Positions 27,753-37,349 are shown, counted from the stretch's first letter. The stretch: DNA of 64,000 nt from Methylopila jiangsuensis (GCF_027922305.1 NZ_BSFK01000005.1:496001-560000), one strand, 5' to 3'. Notes: generated by a model not told the origin, from the sequence alone. Program-made: numbers and translations.

Positions 27753-29273
27753 ATGTGGCGCAAGGTGGCCTCGGTCAGCGGCCTGACGCTGGTCTCGCGC
27801 CTGTTCGGCTTCGTTCGCGACGTGATGATGGCGGCGCTTCTGGGCGCGGGGCCGCTTGCGGACGCCTTCATGGTGGCGTTCCGGCTGCCGAACCACTTCC
27901 GGGCCATCTTCGCCGAGGGCGCCTTCAACGCCGCCTTCGTGCCGCGCTACACCAAGGCCCTGACCCAGGACGGGGAGGGCGCGGCCCGCGCCTTCGCCGA
28001 CGACGTGCTGTCCATCACCGTCGTCACCCATCTGGCGCTGCTCGGCTTCGCGCTCATGGCGACGCCGCTGGTGGTGGCGGCGCTGGCGCCCGGCTTCACC
28101 GCCGATCCTGCCCAGCTCGACCTCACCACCACGCTGACGCGGATCACCTTTCCCTATCTGCTGTTCATCTCCGTGATGACGCTGGTCACGGGCATGCTGA
28201 ACGCCCATGACCGCTTCGCGGTGGCGGCCTCGACGCCGATCCTGCTGAACCTGTGCATGATCGCGGCGCTGGTCGCCTCCGACCTGTTCCCGACCCCCGC
28301 CCATGCGCTCGCGGTCGGCGTGCTGGTCTCGGGCGCGGCCCAGCTAGCGCTGGTGCTGGCGGAGCTGAAGCGGTCCGGACTCGGCCTCAGCCTCAAGGCG
28401 CCGCGCATCACCGCGCGGGTGAAGAGCTTCCTCACCGGCTTCGGCCCCGCGGTGCTGGGCTCCGCCGGCGTGCAGATCGCCATGTTCGCGGACACGATCC
28501 TGGCCTCGTTCCTGCCGACCGGCTCGGTGTCCTACCTCTATTACGCCGACCGGCTGTACCAGCTGCCGCTGGCGGTGGTGGGCATCGCCATCGGCACCGT
28601 GCTGCTCCCCGAACTGTCGCGCCGGCTCGCCCGCAACGACGGCGCCGGCGCGCGCGACCGGCTGAACCGGGCGCTGGAGGGCGCCTGGGGGCTGACGCTG
28701 CCGTTCGTGGCGCTGTTCGCCGCCGCCGCCGCGCCGACGGTGGCGGCGCTGTTCGGGCGTGGGGCCTTCGACGCGCAGGCGGTGGCGGGCTCGGCCGCGG
28801 CGCTTCAGGCCTATGCGCTCGGGCTTCCGGCGATCGTGGCGCTGCGCTGCGTCACGCCCGCCTTCCACGCCTCCGGCGACACCGCGACGCCGGTGAAGGC
28901 GCTGGCGGTCGCGACCCTCGCCAATCTGGGGCTGAAGCTGGCGCTGATCGGGACCTGGGCCCATGCGGGCCTCGCCTTCGCCACCTCGGTCGGGGCCTGG
29001 GTGAACTTCGGCATCCTGCTGTGGCTGCTCGCCCGCCGCGACGGCTTCTCCGCCGACCGCCGCTTCCTGATCAACGTGGCCGGGCTCGGGGGCGCCACGG
29101 CGGCGGCCGTGGGCGCGATCAGGCTCGCGGGCGACCATGTGGCGCTCGCCCGCGGCGTCGTGCCCGCGCTGCCCGATCTCGGCCCCGCGGTCCTGCTGGG
29201 CCTCGCCGGCTTCGCGGCCTACGCCGTGGTCGCCGCCCCGACCTTCTGGCTCGCGCGCCGCGCCGGCGCCTGA
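27753..29273 (+). CDS. murJ: Lipid II flippase MurJ
   Basis: 506-aa polytopic membrane protein of the MviN/MOP superfamily with about 14 membrane segments. It flips the peptidoglycan precursor lipid II to the periplasm. The N-terminus (SGLTLVSRLFGFVRDVMMAA) and FNAAFVPRYTK are diagnostic, and YYADRLYQLPLAVVGIAIGT is the most conserved block. It is convergent with the downstream transferase gene. Probably essential. Confidence 0.96.
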   Translation: MWRKVASVSGLTLVSRLFGFVRDVMMAALLGAGPLADAFMVAFRLPNHFRAIFAEGAFNAAFVPRYTKALTQDGEGAARAFADDVLSITVVTHLALLGFALMATPLVVAALAPGFTADPAQLDLTTTLTRITFPYLLFISVMTLVTGMLNAHDRFAVAASTPILLNLCMIAALVASDLFPTPAHALAVGVLVSGAAQLALVLAELKRSGLGLSLKAPRITARVKSFLTGFGPAVLGSAGVQIAMFADTILASFLPTGSVSYLYYADRLYQLPLAVVGIAIGTVLLPELSRRLARNDGAGARDRLNRALEGAWGLTLPFVALFAAAAAPTVAALFGRGAFDAQAVAGSAAALQAYALGLPAIVALRCVTPAFHASGDTATPVKALAVATLANLGLKLALIGTWAHAGLAFATSVGAWVNFGILLWLLARRDGFSADRRFLINVAGLGGATAAAVGAIRLAGDHVALARGVVPALPDLGPAVLLGLAGFAAYAVVAAPTFWLARRAGA

Positions 29274-29298
29274 GGGCGGCGGGGCGGGAACCGCCGAT

Positions 29299-30048
29299 TC
29301 AGTCCTCCCTGATCTCCCATCCCCCGGAGCCGAGATGCTCCTGCGGACGGAAGCGGCGCTTGTAGTCCATCTTGGGCGAGCCTTCGACCCAGTAGCCGAG
29401 ATAGAGGAACGGCAGGCCCTCGGCCCGGCACCGCGCCACATGATCGAGGATGACGTGGGTGCCGAGGCCGCGTTCGGCCTGCTCGGGATCGTAGAAGGAG
29501 TAGACCAGCGACAGGCCGTCCGACAGCCGGTCCACCAGCGCCACCGCCTGCAGCGGGCCGGCGCCGCGACCGGTGATCGCGCTCTCGGCGCCCCGGCGGC
29601 GATACTCCACCAGCCGGGTGCGCACATGGCTGTCCTCGACCATGGTGGCGTAGTCGAGCACCGTCATGTCCGCCATGCCGCCGTCGGAATGGCGGCTGTC
29701 CAGATAGGCGCGGAACAGGGAGTACTGCTCGGAGGTGGGGATGGGCGCGCTCTCGGCGCCGATCAGGTCGGCGTTCGCGGCGCGGTTGCGGCGGAACGCC
29801 TTGGTCCACTGGAAATCCTCCACCCGCACCCGCACCGACACGCAGGCGCGGCAGGTTTCGCAGGCCGGGCGATAGGCGATGGTCTGGCTGCGGCGGAAGC
29901 CGCCATGGGTCAGCAGGTCATTGAGCTGCGGGGCGTTGTCGCCCACCAGATGGGTGAAGACCTTCCGCTCCGACTGCCCCTTGAGATAGGGGCAGGGGGA
30001 GGGGGCGGTGAGGTAGAACTGCGGCGTGTTGCGCGAATGGGCTGTCAA
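29299..30048 (-). CDS. bpt: Aminoacyl-tRNA--protein transferase (Bpt/Ate) of the N-degron pathway
   Basis: 249-aa cytoplasmic enzyme. It has the N-terminal ATE domain with the CP-Y-L start and [20 protein letters not shown], holding the conserved cysteines, and the C-terminal GNAT-like domain with SFYDPE...[12 protein letters not shown] and [15 protein letters not shown]. It transfers leucine (or arginine) from tRNA to proteins with an N-terminal acidic residue, marking them for ClpS/ClpAP. Whether it is the leucyl (bpt) or arginyl (ate) type cannot be read with certainty. Bacterial homologues are usually bpt. Confidence 0.9.
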   Translation of the reverse strand: MTAHSRNTPQFYLTAPSPCPYLKGQSERKVFTHLVGDNAPQLNDLLTHGGFRRSQTIAYRPACETCRACVSVRVRVEDFQWTKAFRRNRAANADLIGAESAPIPTSEQYSLFRAYLDSRHSDGGMADMTVLDYATMVEDSHVRTRLVEYRRRGAESAITGRGAGPLQAVALVDRLSDGLSLVYSFYDPEQAERGLGTHVILDHVARCRAEGLPFLYLGYWVEGSPKMDYKRRFRPQEHLGSGGWEIRED

Positions 30049-30137
30049 CGTCGGGTCCCGACCGGCGGCGCCGGACGACAGGTCCGGCGCCGCGCTGCCG
30101 CATCAGGATAGCAAGCGGGAGTTGCGGGGCAAGCGGC

Positions 30138-30641
30138 TCAGTAGCCGCGGCCCTCGAGCCGACCGCGATCGAGGATCACGGTGCTCAGGATCAGGTCGTG
30201 CAGCAGCTGCTTGCGCCGGGTGAACAGACCGACCAGCAGCACGAAGGGCGTCAGGATCGTCATCGAGAAATAGAGGAACACCACATGGGCGGAGGCGATC
30301 AGGAAGCCCGGCCGGGTTCCGTCGAGCTGGCGGCAGGTGAGCCCCGTGAGCCGCATGCCCCAGGTGGCGGCCCGGTCGCCGCCCAGCGTCGCGCCGGAAT
30401 AGAGCACCGCCATGGCGTAGAACACGCCGCCATAGAGCAGCCAGGCCAGCCCGAGCGTCAGTACGCCGAGGAAGAAGATCACCACGCTTGCGGCGGCGGT
30501 GAGCGTCAGCACCACGGTGAAGTCCACCAGGAACGCCAGCACGCGCCGGCTCAGCACGCCGTCATAGAGGCGGGGATCGGCGAGCGGGTCGAAAGCGACC
30601 GGGCGTTCGGAGGTGACGCCGGAAACGAGGGGCTGGGACAT
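30138..30641 (-). CDS. RDD family membrane protein
   Basis: 167-aa protein with the RDD-domain opening SRRVLAFLVDFTVVLTL, two central membrane helices and a last one near FLYFSMTILTPFVLLVGLF, then LHDLILSTVILDR. The function of most RDD proteins is unknown; some are implicated in ion transport. The start MSQPLVSG at 30641 is preferred over 30689. It is 90 bp upstream of bpt on the same strand and divergent from sufS. Confidence 0.85.
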   Translation of the reverse strand: MSQPLVSGVTSERPVAFDPLADPRLYDGVLSRRVLAFLVDFTVVLTLTAAASVVIFFLGVLTLGLAWLLYGGVFYAMAVLYSGATLGGDRAATWGMRLTGLTCRQLDGTRPGFLIASAHVVFLYFSMTILTPFVLLVGLFTRRKQLLHDLILSTVILDRGRLEGRGY

Positions 30642-30786
30642 GGGTTTGCGTCTCGGTCCTTCGAACGGTTCGCGGGGACGTTCCCGCATGCCGAGATGTG
30701 ATGCGGGAGCGCAGCCTTGACAAGACGCGGGGACAAGCGGCGCGCGCGGCCTTGTGATCTGACCTGGAATCTATAGATCAGAGGCC

Positions 30787-32037
30787 ATGACCCTCGCTCA
30801 CGCCGCCCCGACCGCCGCTCCTTACGACGTCGAGCGCCTGCGCGCGGATTTCCCCGCGCTGAAGCTCGAGATCCACGGCAAGCCGCTGGCCTATCTGGAC
30901 AACGGCGCCTCGGCGCAGAAGCCGGTCCAGGTGCTGGATCGCATGCGGCGCGCGTACGAGACCGAATATTCTAACGTTCACCGCGGCTTGCACCATCTTG
31001 CGAATGCGGCGACGGAAGCGTTCGAGGGCGGGCGGGAGAGCGTGCGCGCCTTCCTGAACGCCGCCTCCACCGACGAGATCATCTTCACCCGCTCGGCGAC
31101 CGAGGCGATCAATCTGGTCGCCAACGGCGTCGGCCTGTCCATGATCGGGGAGGGCGACGAGATCGTCCTGACCATCATGGAGCACCATTCCAACGTGGTG
31201 CCGTGGCATTTCCTGCGCGAGCGCAAGGGCGCCGTTCTGAAATGGGTGCAGGTGCGGGACGACGGTTCGTTCGACCTCGACCTGTTCGCCGAGGCGCTGA
31301 CCGAGCGCACCAAGTTCGTCGCCGTGACCCACATGTCCAACGTGCTCGGCACGGTGGTGCCGGTGAAGGAGGTCGTTCGCCTCGCCCATGAGCGCGGCGT
31401 CCCCGTGCTGGTGGACGGCAGCCAAGGCGCGGTGCACCTCGCCCCGGACGTGCGCGACATCGACGCCGATTTCTACGTGCTCACCGGCCACAAGGTCTAC
31501 GGTCCCACCGGCATCGGCGCGCTCTACGGCAAGTGCGAGCTTCTCGCTAGGCTGCCGCCGTTCAACGGCGGCGGCGAGATGATCCGCGACGTGACGGAAG
31601 ACGATGTCACCTATGGCGAGCCGCCGCACCGCTTCGAGGCCGGCACGCCCCCGATCGTGCAGGCCATCGGCCTCGGCGCCGCGCTCGACTACATGCGCGG
31701 CGTGGGGCTGGAGGCGATCGCCGCCCACGAGGCGGGGCTGGCGGCCTACGCCCGCGAGCGGCTTGGCGCCATCAACGCGCTGACCATCTATGGCGACGCG
31801 CCGGGCAAGGGCGCGATCGTGGCCTTCAATCTGGACGGCGCCCACGCCCATGACGTGGCCACCGTGCTCGATCGCTCCGGCATCGCCGTGCGCGCGGGCA
31901 CCCATTGCGCCCAGCCGCTGCTGAAGCGGCTCGGGGTCACCTCCACCTGCCGGGCGTCCTTCGCCCTTTACAACACCACCGGCGAGATCGATCGTCTCGC
32001 CGAGGCGCTCCTTCGGGCGCGCGACCTGTTTGCGTGA
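30787..32037 (+). CDS. sufS: Cysteine desulfurase SufS
   Basis: 416-aa PLP enzyme that takes sulfur from cysteine for Fe-S cluster assembly. It shows YLDNGASAQKP near the N-terminus, the PLP-lysine motif LTGHKVYGPTGIGALYG and the catalytic cysteine loop RAGTHCAQPLLKRLG near the C-terminus, typical of group II desulfurases. It is followed at 13 bp by a SufT-like gene and further on by sufA. sufBCD, usually upstream in this group, are absent; an RDD gene on the other strand is there instead. Confidence 0.95.
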   Translation: MTLAHAAPTAAPYDVERLRADFPALKLEIHGKPLAYLDNGASAQKPVQVLDRMRRAYETEYSNVHRGLHHLANAATEAFEGGRESVRAFLNAASTDEIIFTRSATEAINLVANGVGLSMIGEGDEIVLTIMEHHSNVVPWHFLRERKGAVLKWVQVRDDGSFDLDLFAEALTERTKFVAVTHMSNVLGTVVPVKEVVRLAHERGVPVLVDGSQGAVHLAPDVRDIDADFYVLTGHKVYGPTGIGALYGKCELLARLPPFNGGGEMIRDVTEDDVTYGEPPHRFEAGTPPIVQAIGLGAALDYMRGVGLEAIAAHEAGLAAYARERLGAINALTIYGDAPGKGAIVAFNLDGAHAHDVATVLDRSGIAVRAGTHCAQPLLKRLGVTSTCRASFALYNTTGEIDRLAEALLRARDLFA

Positions 32038-32050
32038 GAAAGGCTCGACC

Positions 32051-32422
32051 ATGAGCGACGCGACCGCCGCCGCGCAGGCGGCCGATTCCGCAGGTTCCGC
32101 CATCCCGCAGGATGAGCTGGACCGGCTGACGGACGACATCATCGCGGCCCTGAAGACGGTGTACGATCCGGAGATCCCGGTCGACATCTACGAACTCGGC
32201 CTCGTCTACCGCATCGACATCTCGGACGACCGCGACATCGCCATCGACATGACGCTGACCGCGCCGGGCTGCCCCGTCGCCGGCGAAATGCCGGGCTGGG
32301 TGGAGAACGCGGTCGGCGCCGTGCCGGGCGTCGGCCGCGTGGACGTCAACATGGTGTTCGACCCGCCGTGGGATCAGAGCCGCATGTCGGACGAGGCCCG
32401 CGTCGCGCTCGACATGTGGTGA
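32051..32422 (+). CDS. sufT: SufT-like Fe-S maturation protein (MIP18/DUF59 family)
   Basis: 123-aa protein. The core DIIAALKTVYDPEIPVDIYE, then LGLVYRIDI, and the cysteine motif LTAPGCPVAGEMP are hallmarks of the MIP18 (DUF59) family, with DPPWDQSRMS at the C-terminus. Family knowledge links SufT to Fe-S protein maturation. The start MSDATAAAQ at 32051 is chosen 13 bp after sufS; the alternative at 32030 overlaps the sufS stop. Confidence 0.9.
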   Translation: MSDATAAAQAADSAGSAIPQDELDRLTDDIIAALKTVYDPEIPVDIYELGLVYRIDISDDRDIAIDMTLTAPGCPVAGEMPGWVENAVGAVPGVGRVDVNMVFDPPWDQSRMSDEARVALDMW

Positions 32423-32431
32423 CGACGGCCC

Positions 32432-32872
32432 ATGGCGGAGGACGCGGAGCGCGCCGGCCCGCCCCCGGTCTCCGGGGTGCTGGAGACCGCGCTCTACGTC
32501 GCCGATCTGGTCCGCGCCGCGCGGTTCTATGACCGGCTGTTCGGGTTTCCAAAGCTCTTCGCCGACGCGCGGCTGATCGCCTACGATGTGGGCGGCCGCT
32601 CGGTGCTGCTGCTGTTCGCGGAAGGGGCGGCCGAAGACGACCAGACTCTGCCCGGCGGCGTCATTCCCGGCCATGACGGCCGGGGCGGGGCCCACATGGC
32701 CTTCGCTATCGCCGCCGAGGACCTGTCCGGCTGGAACGCGGCGCTCGAGCGCGACCACGTCGCCGTGGAGGGCCGGGTGCAGTGGCCGCGCGGCGGCGTC
32801 AGCCTGTATTTCCGCGACCCGGACGGCAACCTGCTGGAGCTCGCGACGCCCGGGCTCTGGACGAGCTACTGA
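32432..32872 (+). CDS. VOC (glyoxalase/bleomycin-resistance fold) protein
   Basis: 146-aa single VOC module: LETALYVADLVRAARFYDRL at the start, a GGAHMAFAI beta strand, and a C-terminal FRDPDGNLLELATPG with the metal-ligand Glu. It is probably a metal-dependent lyase, isomerase or binding protein. The substrate is unknown. It lies 9 bp after sufT and 98 bp before sufA, so it appears to be embedded in the suf transcription unit. Confidence 0.85.
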   Translation: MAEDAERAGPPPVSGVLETALYVADLVRAARFYDRLFGFPKLFADARLIAYDVGGRSVLLLFAEGAAEDDQTLPGGVIPGHDGRGGAHMAFAIAAEDLSGWNAALERDHVAVEGRVQWPRGGVSLYFRDPDGNLLELATPGLWTSY

Positions 32873-32970
32873 GGCCGCGAGGCAGGCCGGCGCCTTTCGC
32901 CCTTCATTTCGGCTCCGCGCGCGCCTATCTTGAGAACCGAAGCAGACATCCGGAATTCGTGGAGCCGACC

Positions 32971-33354
32971 ATGGCCGCCCGCCCCCGCCCCAAGGTGATG
33001 ACCCTGACCGACCGCGCCGCCGACCGGGTGCGCTCCATCATCGCCCGTTCCGAAACGCCGATCCTCGGACTTCGGGTGGGCGTGAAGACCGGCGGTTGCG
33101 CCGGCATGGAGTACATCATGGACTACGCCGCCGAGGCCGCGCCCACCGACGAGGTGGTGGAGGACAAGGGCGTGACCGTGCTGATCGACCCCAAGGCGAT
33201 CCTCTACCTGCTCGGCACCGAGATGGATTTCGTGACCGAAAAGATGTCGCAGCGGTTCGTGTTCAACAACCCGAACCAGACCTCCGCCTGCGGCTGCGGC
33301 GAGTCGGTCGCGATCACGCCAGCGGTGCCGGAGACCTATCAGCCGGCGACCTGA
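32971..33354 (+). CDS. sufA: Fe-S cluster assembly scaffold/carrier SufA (A-type)
   Basis: 127-aa A-type carrier. The three cluster-binding cysteines are in the expected places: KTGGCAGMEY and the C-terminal SACGCGESV. It also has LGLRVGVKTGG and DPKAILYLLGTEMDF. It receives clusters from SufBCD and passes them to apoproteins. The start MAARPRPK at 32971 is taken, because an upstream frame overlaps the VOC gene without conserved sequence. Confidence 0.94.
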   Translation: MAARPRPKVMTLTDRAADRVRSIIARSETPILGLRVGVKTGGCAGMEYIMDYAAEAAPTDEVVEDKGVTVLIDPKAILYLLGTEMDFVTEKMSQRFVFNNPNQTSACGCGESVAITPAVPETYQPAT

Positions 33355-33460
33355 CGGCGCCCAAGGGCGGGTCTCAAGCGACACGTAGGCGAGCCGCAGG
33401 ATGCCGGTTCGCCTACGTTCAGGTTTCGAGCGCGCAAGTTGCGCCGCGTTCAGCGCGACG

Positions 33461-33829
33461 TCACTTGCAGGCGCATCCGACGCCGGTCGCCTTGTCGTTC
33501 ATGTCCGGAGCGAGAAGCGAAGTCTTCTCCCGAATCTGGCGATGACCCCACGGGCCATAGATGGTCGCCATGCAGCCGTTCTTGGGCTCGACCGCAGACA
33601 CCTTGCCGGCCCAGGACGCGTCGTTGAATTCGCGCTTGAACTGACGTTCACCGGTCAACCCCATCTTTTCCTTGGGGAAGAACTTGACGAGATCGTTGTT
33701 CTGAATGGTTCCGACTCCCCCGCGGAAGTCAGCATGTTCCGCGATCACGCATTCGGCGAGCGCGCCCTGAGCGCTGAAGATCGAAATTGCGGCCGCAGCT
33801 GCGATTGTTATTTTGTGCAATGCAATCAT
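33461..33829 (-). CDS. Secreted small protein, beta/gamma-crystallin-like
   Basis: About 122 aa with a signal peptide ending at SAQGALA-E. The mature part CVIAEHADFRGG...NDASWAGKVSAVEPKNGC resembles the repeat of beta/gamma-crystallin-like or peptidase-inhibitor I36 proteins (aromatic turn, then a DxxS-type stretch). It holds four cysteines (one near the mature start, three at the C-terminus). Base composition is clearly lower in GC than its neighbours. The start could also be two codons upstream at 33835. Function is unknown; the fold assignment is tentative. Confidence 0.6.
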   Translation of the reverse strand: MIALHKITIAAAAAISIFSAQGALAECVIAEHADFRGGVGTIQNNDLVKFFPKEKMGLTGERQFKREFNDASWAGKVSAVEPKNGCMATIYGPWGHRQIREKTSLLAPDMNDKATGVGCACK

Positions 33830-33835
33830 TCTCAT

Positions 33836-34230
33836 GCCTCGTCTTTATAGCGCCTTCTTAGACGCGCAGGCACGTTAAGGCATGCAGAGAGGCAAAAACT
33901 ACGATCCGTTGTGAATCTAAGAATATATAAGAGAATGTTTTTGCATCAGACTATTGTGTCTGAGTCATCTGGTCCACGGGCGTGCTTATATTTCGATCGA
34001 TCATCTGCGCAGCGATCGATAACTTATGATCAAAATTCGATATCAATAACGTTGTCGGCGCATCTGTATGATTCGCGCGTTGCGCCATTCCGGCTGAAGG
34101 GAGCTGCGTCGAATTGCGGCCATGCCCCAGAGGCTGGGCTCCGATGCGTGGCGGACGCAGCTTGCGCGCCTATGTTTCGCCGCAGACCTTATGGGCGCGA
34201 AAGCGTCGTGAAATCACTCTCGGAGGCATT
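33836..34230. other. AT-rich intergenic region upstream of the OYE gene
   Basis: About 395 bp with much lower GC than the flanks in its first 240 bases. It contains an inverted GATCGAT/ATCGATC motif pair around 33998-34022. No gene is recognised. A ribosome binding site CGGAGG lies immediately before the downstream start. It may hold promoters for both divergent genes or be a remnant of foreign DNA. Confidence 0.5.
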
Positions 34231-35340
34231 ATGTCCGTGAACGTCGCCCCCCTGTTCGAGCCTCTCGAAGTAGGCGCACTCTCTCTGCGCAACCGCATCG
34301 TGATGGCGCCGCTGACCCGCTCCCGCGCCGACCACGCCACGCTCGCGCCGACGGCGCTGCACGCGGAGTATTACGCCCAGCGCGCTTCCGCCGGGCTGAT
34401 CATCGCCGAAGCCACCCAGATCATGCCTGAGGGGCAGGGCTACGCCTGGACGCCCGGCATTCATTCCGACGCGCAGATCGCCGGCTGGAAGCTCGTCACC
34501 GACGCGGTTCACGCCAAGGGCGGCCGCATCGTGCTGCAGCTCTGGCATGTGGGCCGCATCTCGCACCGCGACCTGCAGCCCGGCGGCAAGCTGCCGGTGG
34601 CGCCTTCGGCGGTGAAGCCCGAGGGCCAGGCCTTCACGACCACGGGCTTCAAGGATCTGGAGACGCCCCGCGCGCTCGATATCGACGAAATCCCCGGCAT
34701 CGTCGCCCAGTACGCCCGCGCGGCGGAGAACGCCGTCAAGGCGGGCTTCGACGGCGTCGAGGTGCACGGCGCGAACGGCTACCTGCTCGACCAGTTCCTG
34801 CGCGACAAGACCAACAAGCGCGAGGACGCCTACGGCGGTTCGATCGAGAATCGCGCCCGCTTCCTGCTGGAGGCGACGGAAGCCGCGATCGGCGCGATTG
34901 GGCGCGAGCGCGTCGGCGTCCGGCTGTCGCCGGTCAGCGCCGTGAACGACTGCGACGATTCGAATCCCGAGCCGCTGTTCACCTATGTGACCGAGAAGCT
35001 GTCCGCGCTCGGGATCGCCTATCTGCATGTCATCGAGGGCAAGACCGGCGGCGATCGCGCGCCGGAGGGCGGCTTCGACCTGTCCGTCCTGCGCAAGGCC
35101 TTCAAGGGCGTCTACATGGGCAACAACGGCTACGACGCCGAACTGGCGGCCAGGCGCGTGGCGGACGGCGAGGTCGATCTGGTGGCCTTCGGGCGGCCGT
35201 TCATCTCCAACCCGGACCTCGTGGAGCGCATCCGCGACGGCGCGGCCTTCGCGCCCATCGACCAGGCCACGCTCTATGGCGGCGACGCCAAGGGCTACAC
35301 CGACTACCCCACCCGCGAGCAGGCGTCCGCCGCGGCCTGA
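34231..35340 (+). CDS. nemA: Old Yellow Enzyme family alkene reductase (NemA-like)
   Basis: 369-aa FMN TIM-barrel flavoenzyme. Typical segments are NRIVMAPLTRSRAD near the N-terminus, the substrate-binding HGANGYLLDQFLRDKTNKRE, YGGSIENRARF and VAFGRPFISNPDLVERI. It reduces activated C=C bonds, nitro compounds and electrophiles using NAD(P)H. The start at 34231 is chosen because a GGAGG site precedes it. No NemR-type repressor lies nearby. Confidence 0.92.
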   Translation: MSVNVAPLFEPLEVGALSLRNRIVMAPLTRSRADHATLAPTALHAEYYAQRASAGLIIAEATQIMPEGQGYAWTPGIHSDAQIAGWKLVTDAVHAKGGRIVLQLWHVGRISHRDLQPGGKLPVAPSAVKPEGQAFTTTGFKDLETPRALDIDEIPGIVAQYARAAENAVKAGFDGVEVHGANGYLLDQFLRDKTNKREDAYGGSIENRARFLLEATEAAIGAIGRERVGVRLSPVSAVNDCDDSNPEPLFTYVTEKLSALGIAYLHVIEGKTGGDRAPEGGFDLSVLRKAFKGVYMGNNGYDAELAARRVADGEVDLVAFGRPFISNPDLVERIRDGAAFAPIDQATLYGGDAKGYTDYPTREQASAAA

Positions 35341-35510
35341 CGACCCTCACAGCCGCGTCATCTTCGGGTGGCGCGGCTTCACATCGCCTTGATCTCGCGC
35401 CATTCGTCGGGAACTCTGCGGCCTCCTCCTTCTGACGCTTCGGCGCTCGGACCACGCCGCGGGCTCCGCGGCGCGCCCGCCCGCCCTGTGCGTCCGGCCC
35501 GCGAGCGCAC

Positions 35511-37349
35511 ATGGACAGCATTACGGTCGTCAACGCGATCCTCCTGTTCGGAGCGGCGCTGATGCTCGTGGGCATCCTGTCGTCGCTGGTGGCCTCGCGA
35601 TTCGGCGCGCCGCTGCTGCTGGTGTTCCTGGTCATCGGCATGCTGACGGGGCAGGACGGACCGGGCGGCGTCGCCTTCGACAACTACCGCCTGACCTATC
35701 TCATCGGCTCGATCGCGCTGGCCGTGATCCTGTTCGACGGCGGCCTCAGGACGCGGGTGGCGCATCTCGGCGGCGCTCTGGCGCCTGCGGCGACGCTCGC
35801 GACCGTGGGCGTGGCGCTCACCACCGTGATCATCGGCCTGTTTTCGGCCTGGATGCTGAAACTCGATCTGGTGGAGGGCCTGCTGGTGGGCGCCACCATC
35901 GCCTCCACCGACGCCGCGGCGGTGTTCTTCCTGATCCGCGCTAGCGGCCTGCAGCTTCAGCGCAAGGTCGGCGCGACCCTCGAGATCGAATCGAGCACCA
36001 ACGATCCGGTGGCGGTGTTCCTCACCGTGATGCTGGTCGGCCTCGTCTCGGCCGGGGCGAGCGGCGCGGCCGGCGACGCCGGGCTGATGATCGTCGGCCG
36101 TTTCCTGCAGGAGGCGGTGATCGGCGGGGCGGCGGGCGTCGCCGGCGGGTTCGCGCTCGCCTATCTGCTGAACCGGGTGGACCTGCCGTCCGGCCTGCAT
36201 CCGCTGTTCGTGGTGGCGAGCGTGGTGGCGTTGTTCGCGCTGTCCGCCGTGCTGCACGGCTCGGGCTTCCTCGCGGTCTATCTGGCGGGAATCATCGTCG
36301 GCAACCGGCAGGTGCGCGCGCTGCCGGCCATCATCGCCTTCCACGACACCATCACCTGGCTGTGCCAGATCGTGATGTTCATCGTGCTCGGCCTGCTTGT
36401 GACGCCCTCCCAGCTGCTGCCCTCGCTCGGGCCGTCGCTCGCCATCGCCTTCGGGCTCATCTTCGTGGCGCGGCCGCTGGCGGTGGCGCTCTGCCTTGCG
36501 CCGTTCGGCTTCTCGAGGAAGGAGATCGCCTTCGTGGGCTGGGTCGGCCTGCGCGGCGCGGTGTCGATCTTCCTCGCCGCGATCCCCACGCTCGCCCAGG
36601 CGCCCAACGCCCAGACCTATTTCAACGTGGCCTTCGTGGTGGTGATCGTCTCGCTGGTGGTGCAGGGCTGGACCATCACCGGCCTCGCCAAGCGGCTGAA
36701 GCTGGCGGTGCGCCAGACCGTGCGCTCGGTCAACCGGATCGAGATCGACCTTCCGGGCCAGCTGGCGCAGGAGATGGTGGGCTACGAGGTCACCCCCCGC
36801 TGCCCGATCCTCGCCCGCGACGCCGCGCCGAAATGGGCGGTTCCCGTTTTCGTGATCCGCGACCACGAAATCCTTGATCCCGGACGGGCCGGCGGGCTGA
36901 AGCCCGGCGACTACGGCTATTTCCTGGCGCCGCACAACCGCGTGGCCGAGCTGGACGGCCTGTTCGCCTCGCTGGACGCGGGGCGCGCGAAGCCCGCGCT
37001 CGGCGAATTCGCCATGCGCGGCGACACGGCGCTTGCGAGCCTTTCGGCGCTTTACGGGCTCCAGATCGCGCCCGAGGACGCGGAACTCACCGTCGCGGAG
37101 GTGTTCCATCGCCGGTTCGAGCAGGCGCCCACGGTCGGCGACGTGGCCGAGTTCGGCCCCGCCACGCTGGTGGTGCGGGGCGTGGACGACGGCCGCGTCA
37201 CCCGCGTGGCGCTTCGGATCGAGGACGAGGGCGACGAGGCCGCTCCGCCGCCGAGCCCCGCCGCCCCGGGCGACGGAGGAGGAGGCTTCGGCGGCGTGGT
37301 CGATCGCATCAAGGACCTGCTCCGCAAAGGCGCGGGGCAGGGCGCGTAA
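35511..37349 (+). CDS. nhaP2: Potassium/proton antiporter (CPA1, CvrA/NhaP2 type)
   Basis: 612-aa protein. The N-terminal 390 residues form a polytopic Na+/H+-exchanger-like domain with the acidic transport motif IESSTNDPVAVFLTV and VGWVGLRGAVSIFLA. The C-terminal cytoplasmic part has a TrkA-C-like region (LPGQLAQEMVGYEV, FVIRDHEIL) and a CorC/HlyC-like end (LGEFAMRGDTALASL). This order matches NhaP2/CvrA antiporters that control cytoplasmic K+ under hypo-osmotic conditions. Single gene or with the following ftsB-like gene. Confidence 0.9.
   Translation: MDSITVVNAILLFGAALMLVGILSSLVASRFGAPLLLVFLVIGMLTGQDGPGGVAFDNYRLTYLIGSIALAVILFDGGLRTRVAHLGGALAPAATLATVGVALTTVIIGLFSAWMLKLDLVEGLLVGATIASTDAAAVFFLIRASGLQLQRKVGATLEIESSTNDPVAVFLTVMLVGLVSAGASGAAGDAGLMIVGRFLQEAVIGGAAGVAGGFALAYLLNRVDLPSGLHPLFVVASVVALFALSAVLHGSGFLAVYLAGIIVGNRQVRALPAIIAFHDTITWLCQIVMFIVLGLLVTPSQLLPSLGPSLAIAFGLIFVARPLAVALCLAPFGFSRKEIAFVGWVGLRGAVSIFLAAIPTLAQAPNAQTYFNVAFVVVIVSLVVQGWTITGLAKRLKLAVRQTVRSVNRIEIDLPGQLAQEMVGYEVTPRCPILARDAAPKWAVPVFVIRDHEILDPGRAGGLKPGDYGYFLAPHNRVAELDGLFASLDAGRAKPALGEFAMRGDTALASLSALYGLQIAPEDAELTVAEVFHRRFEQAPTVGDVAEFGPATLVVRGVDDGRVTRVALRIEDEGDEAAPPPSPAAPGDGGGGFGGVVDRIKDLLRKGAGQGA

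Noticed and set aside
30769-30778. ATCTATAGAT palindrome before sufS as an Fe-S regulator site
   Set aside because: A 10-bp self-complementary sequence is short and does not match a known IscR or RirA box well enough.
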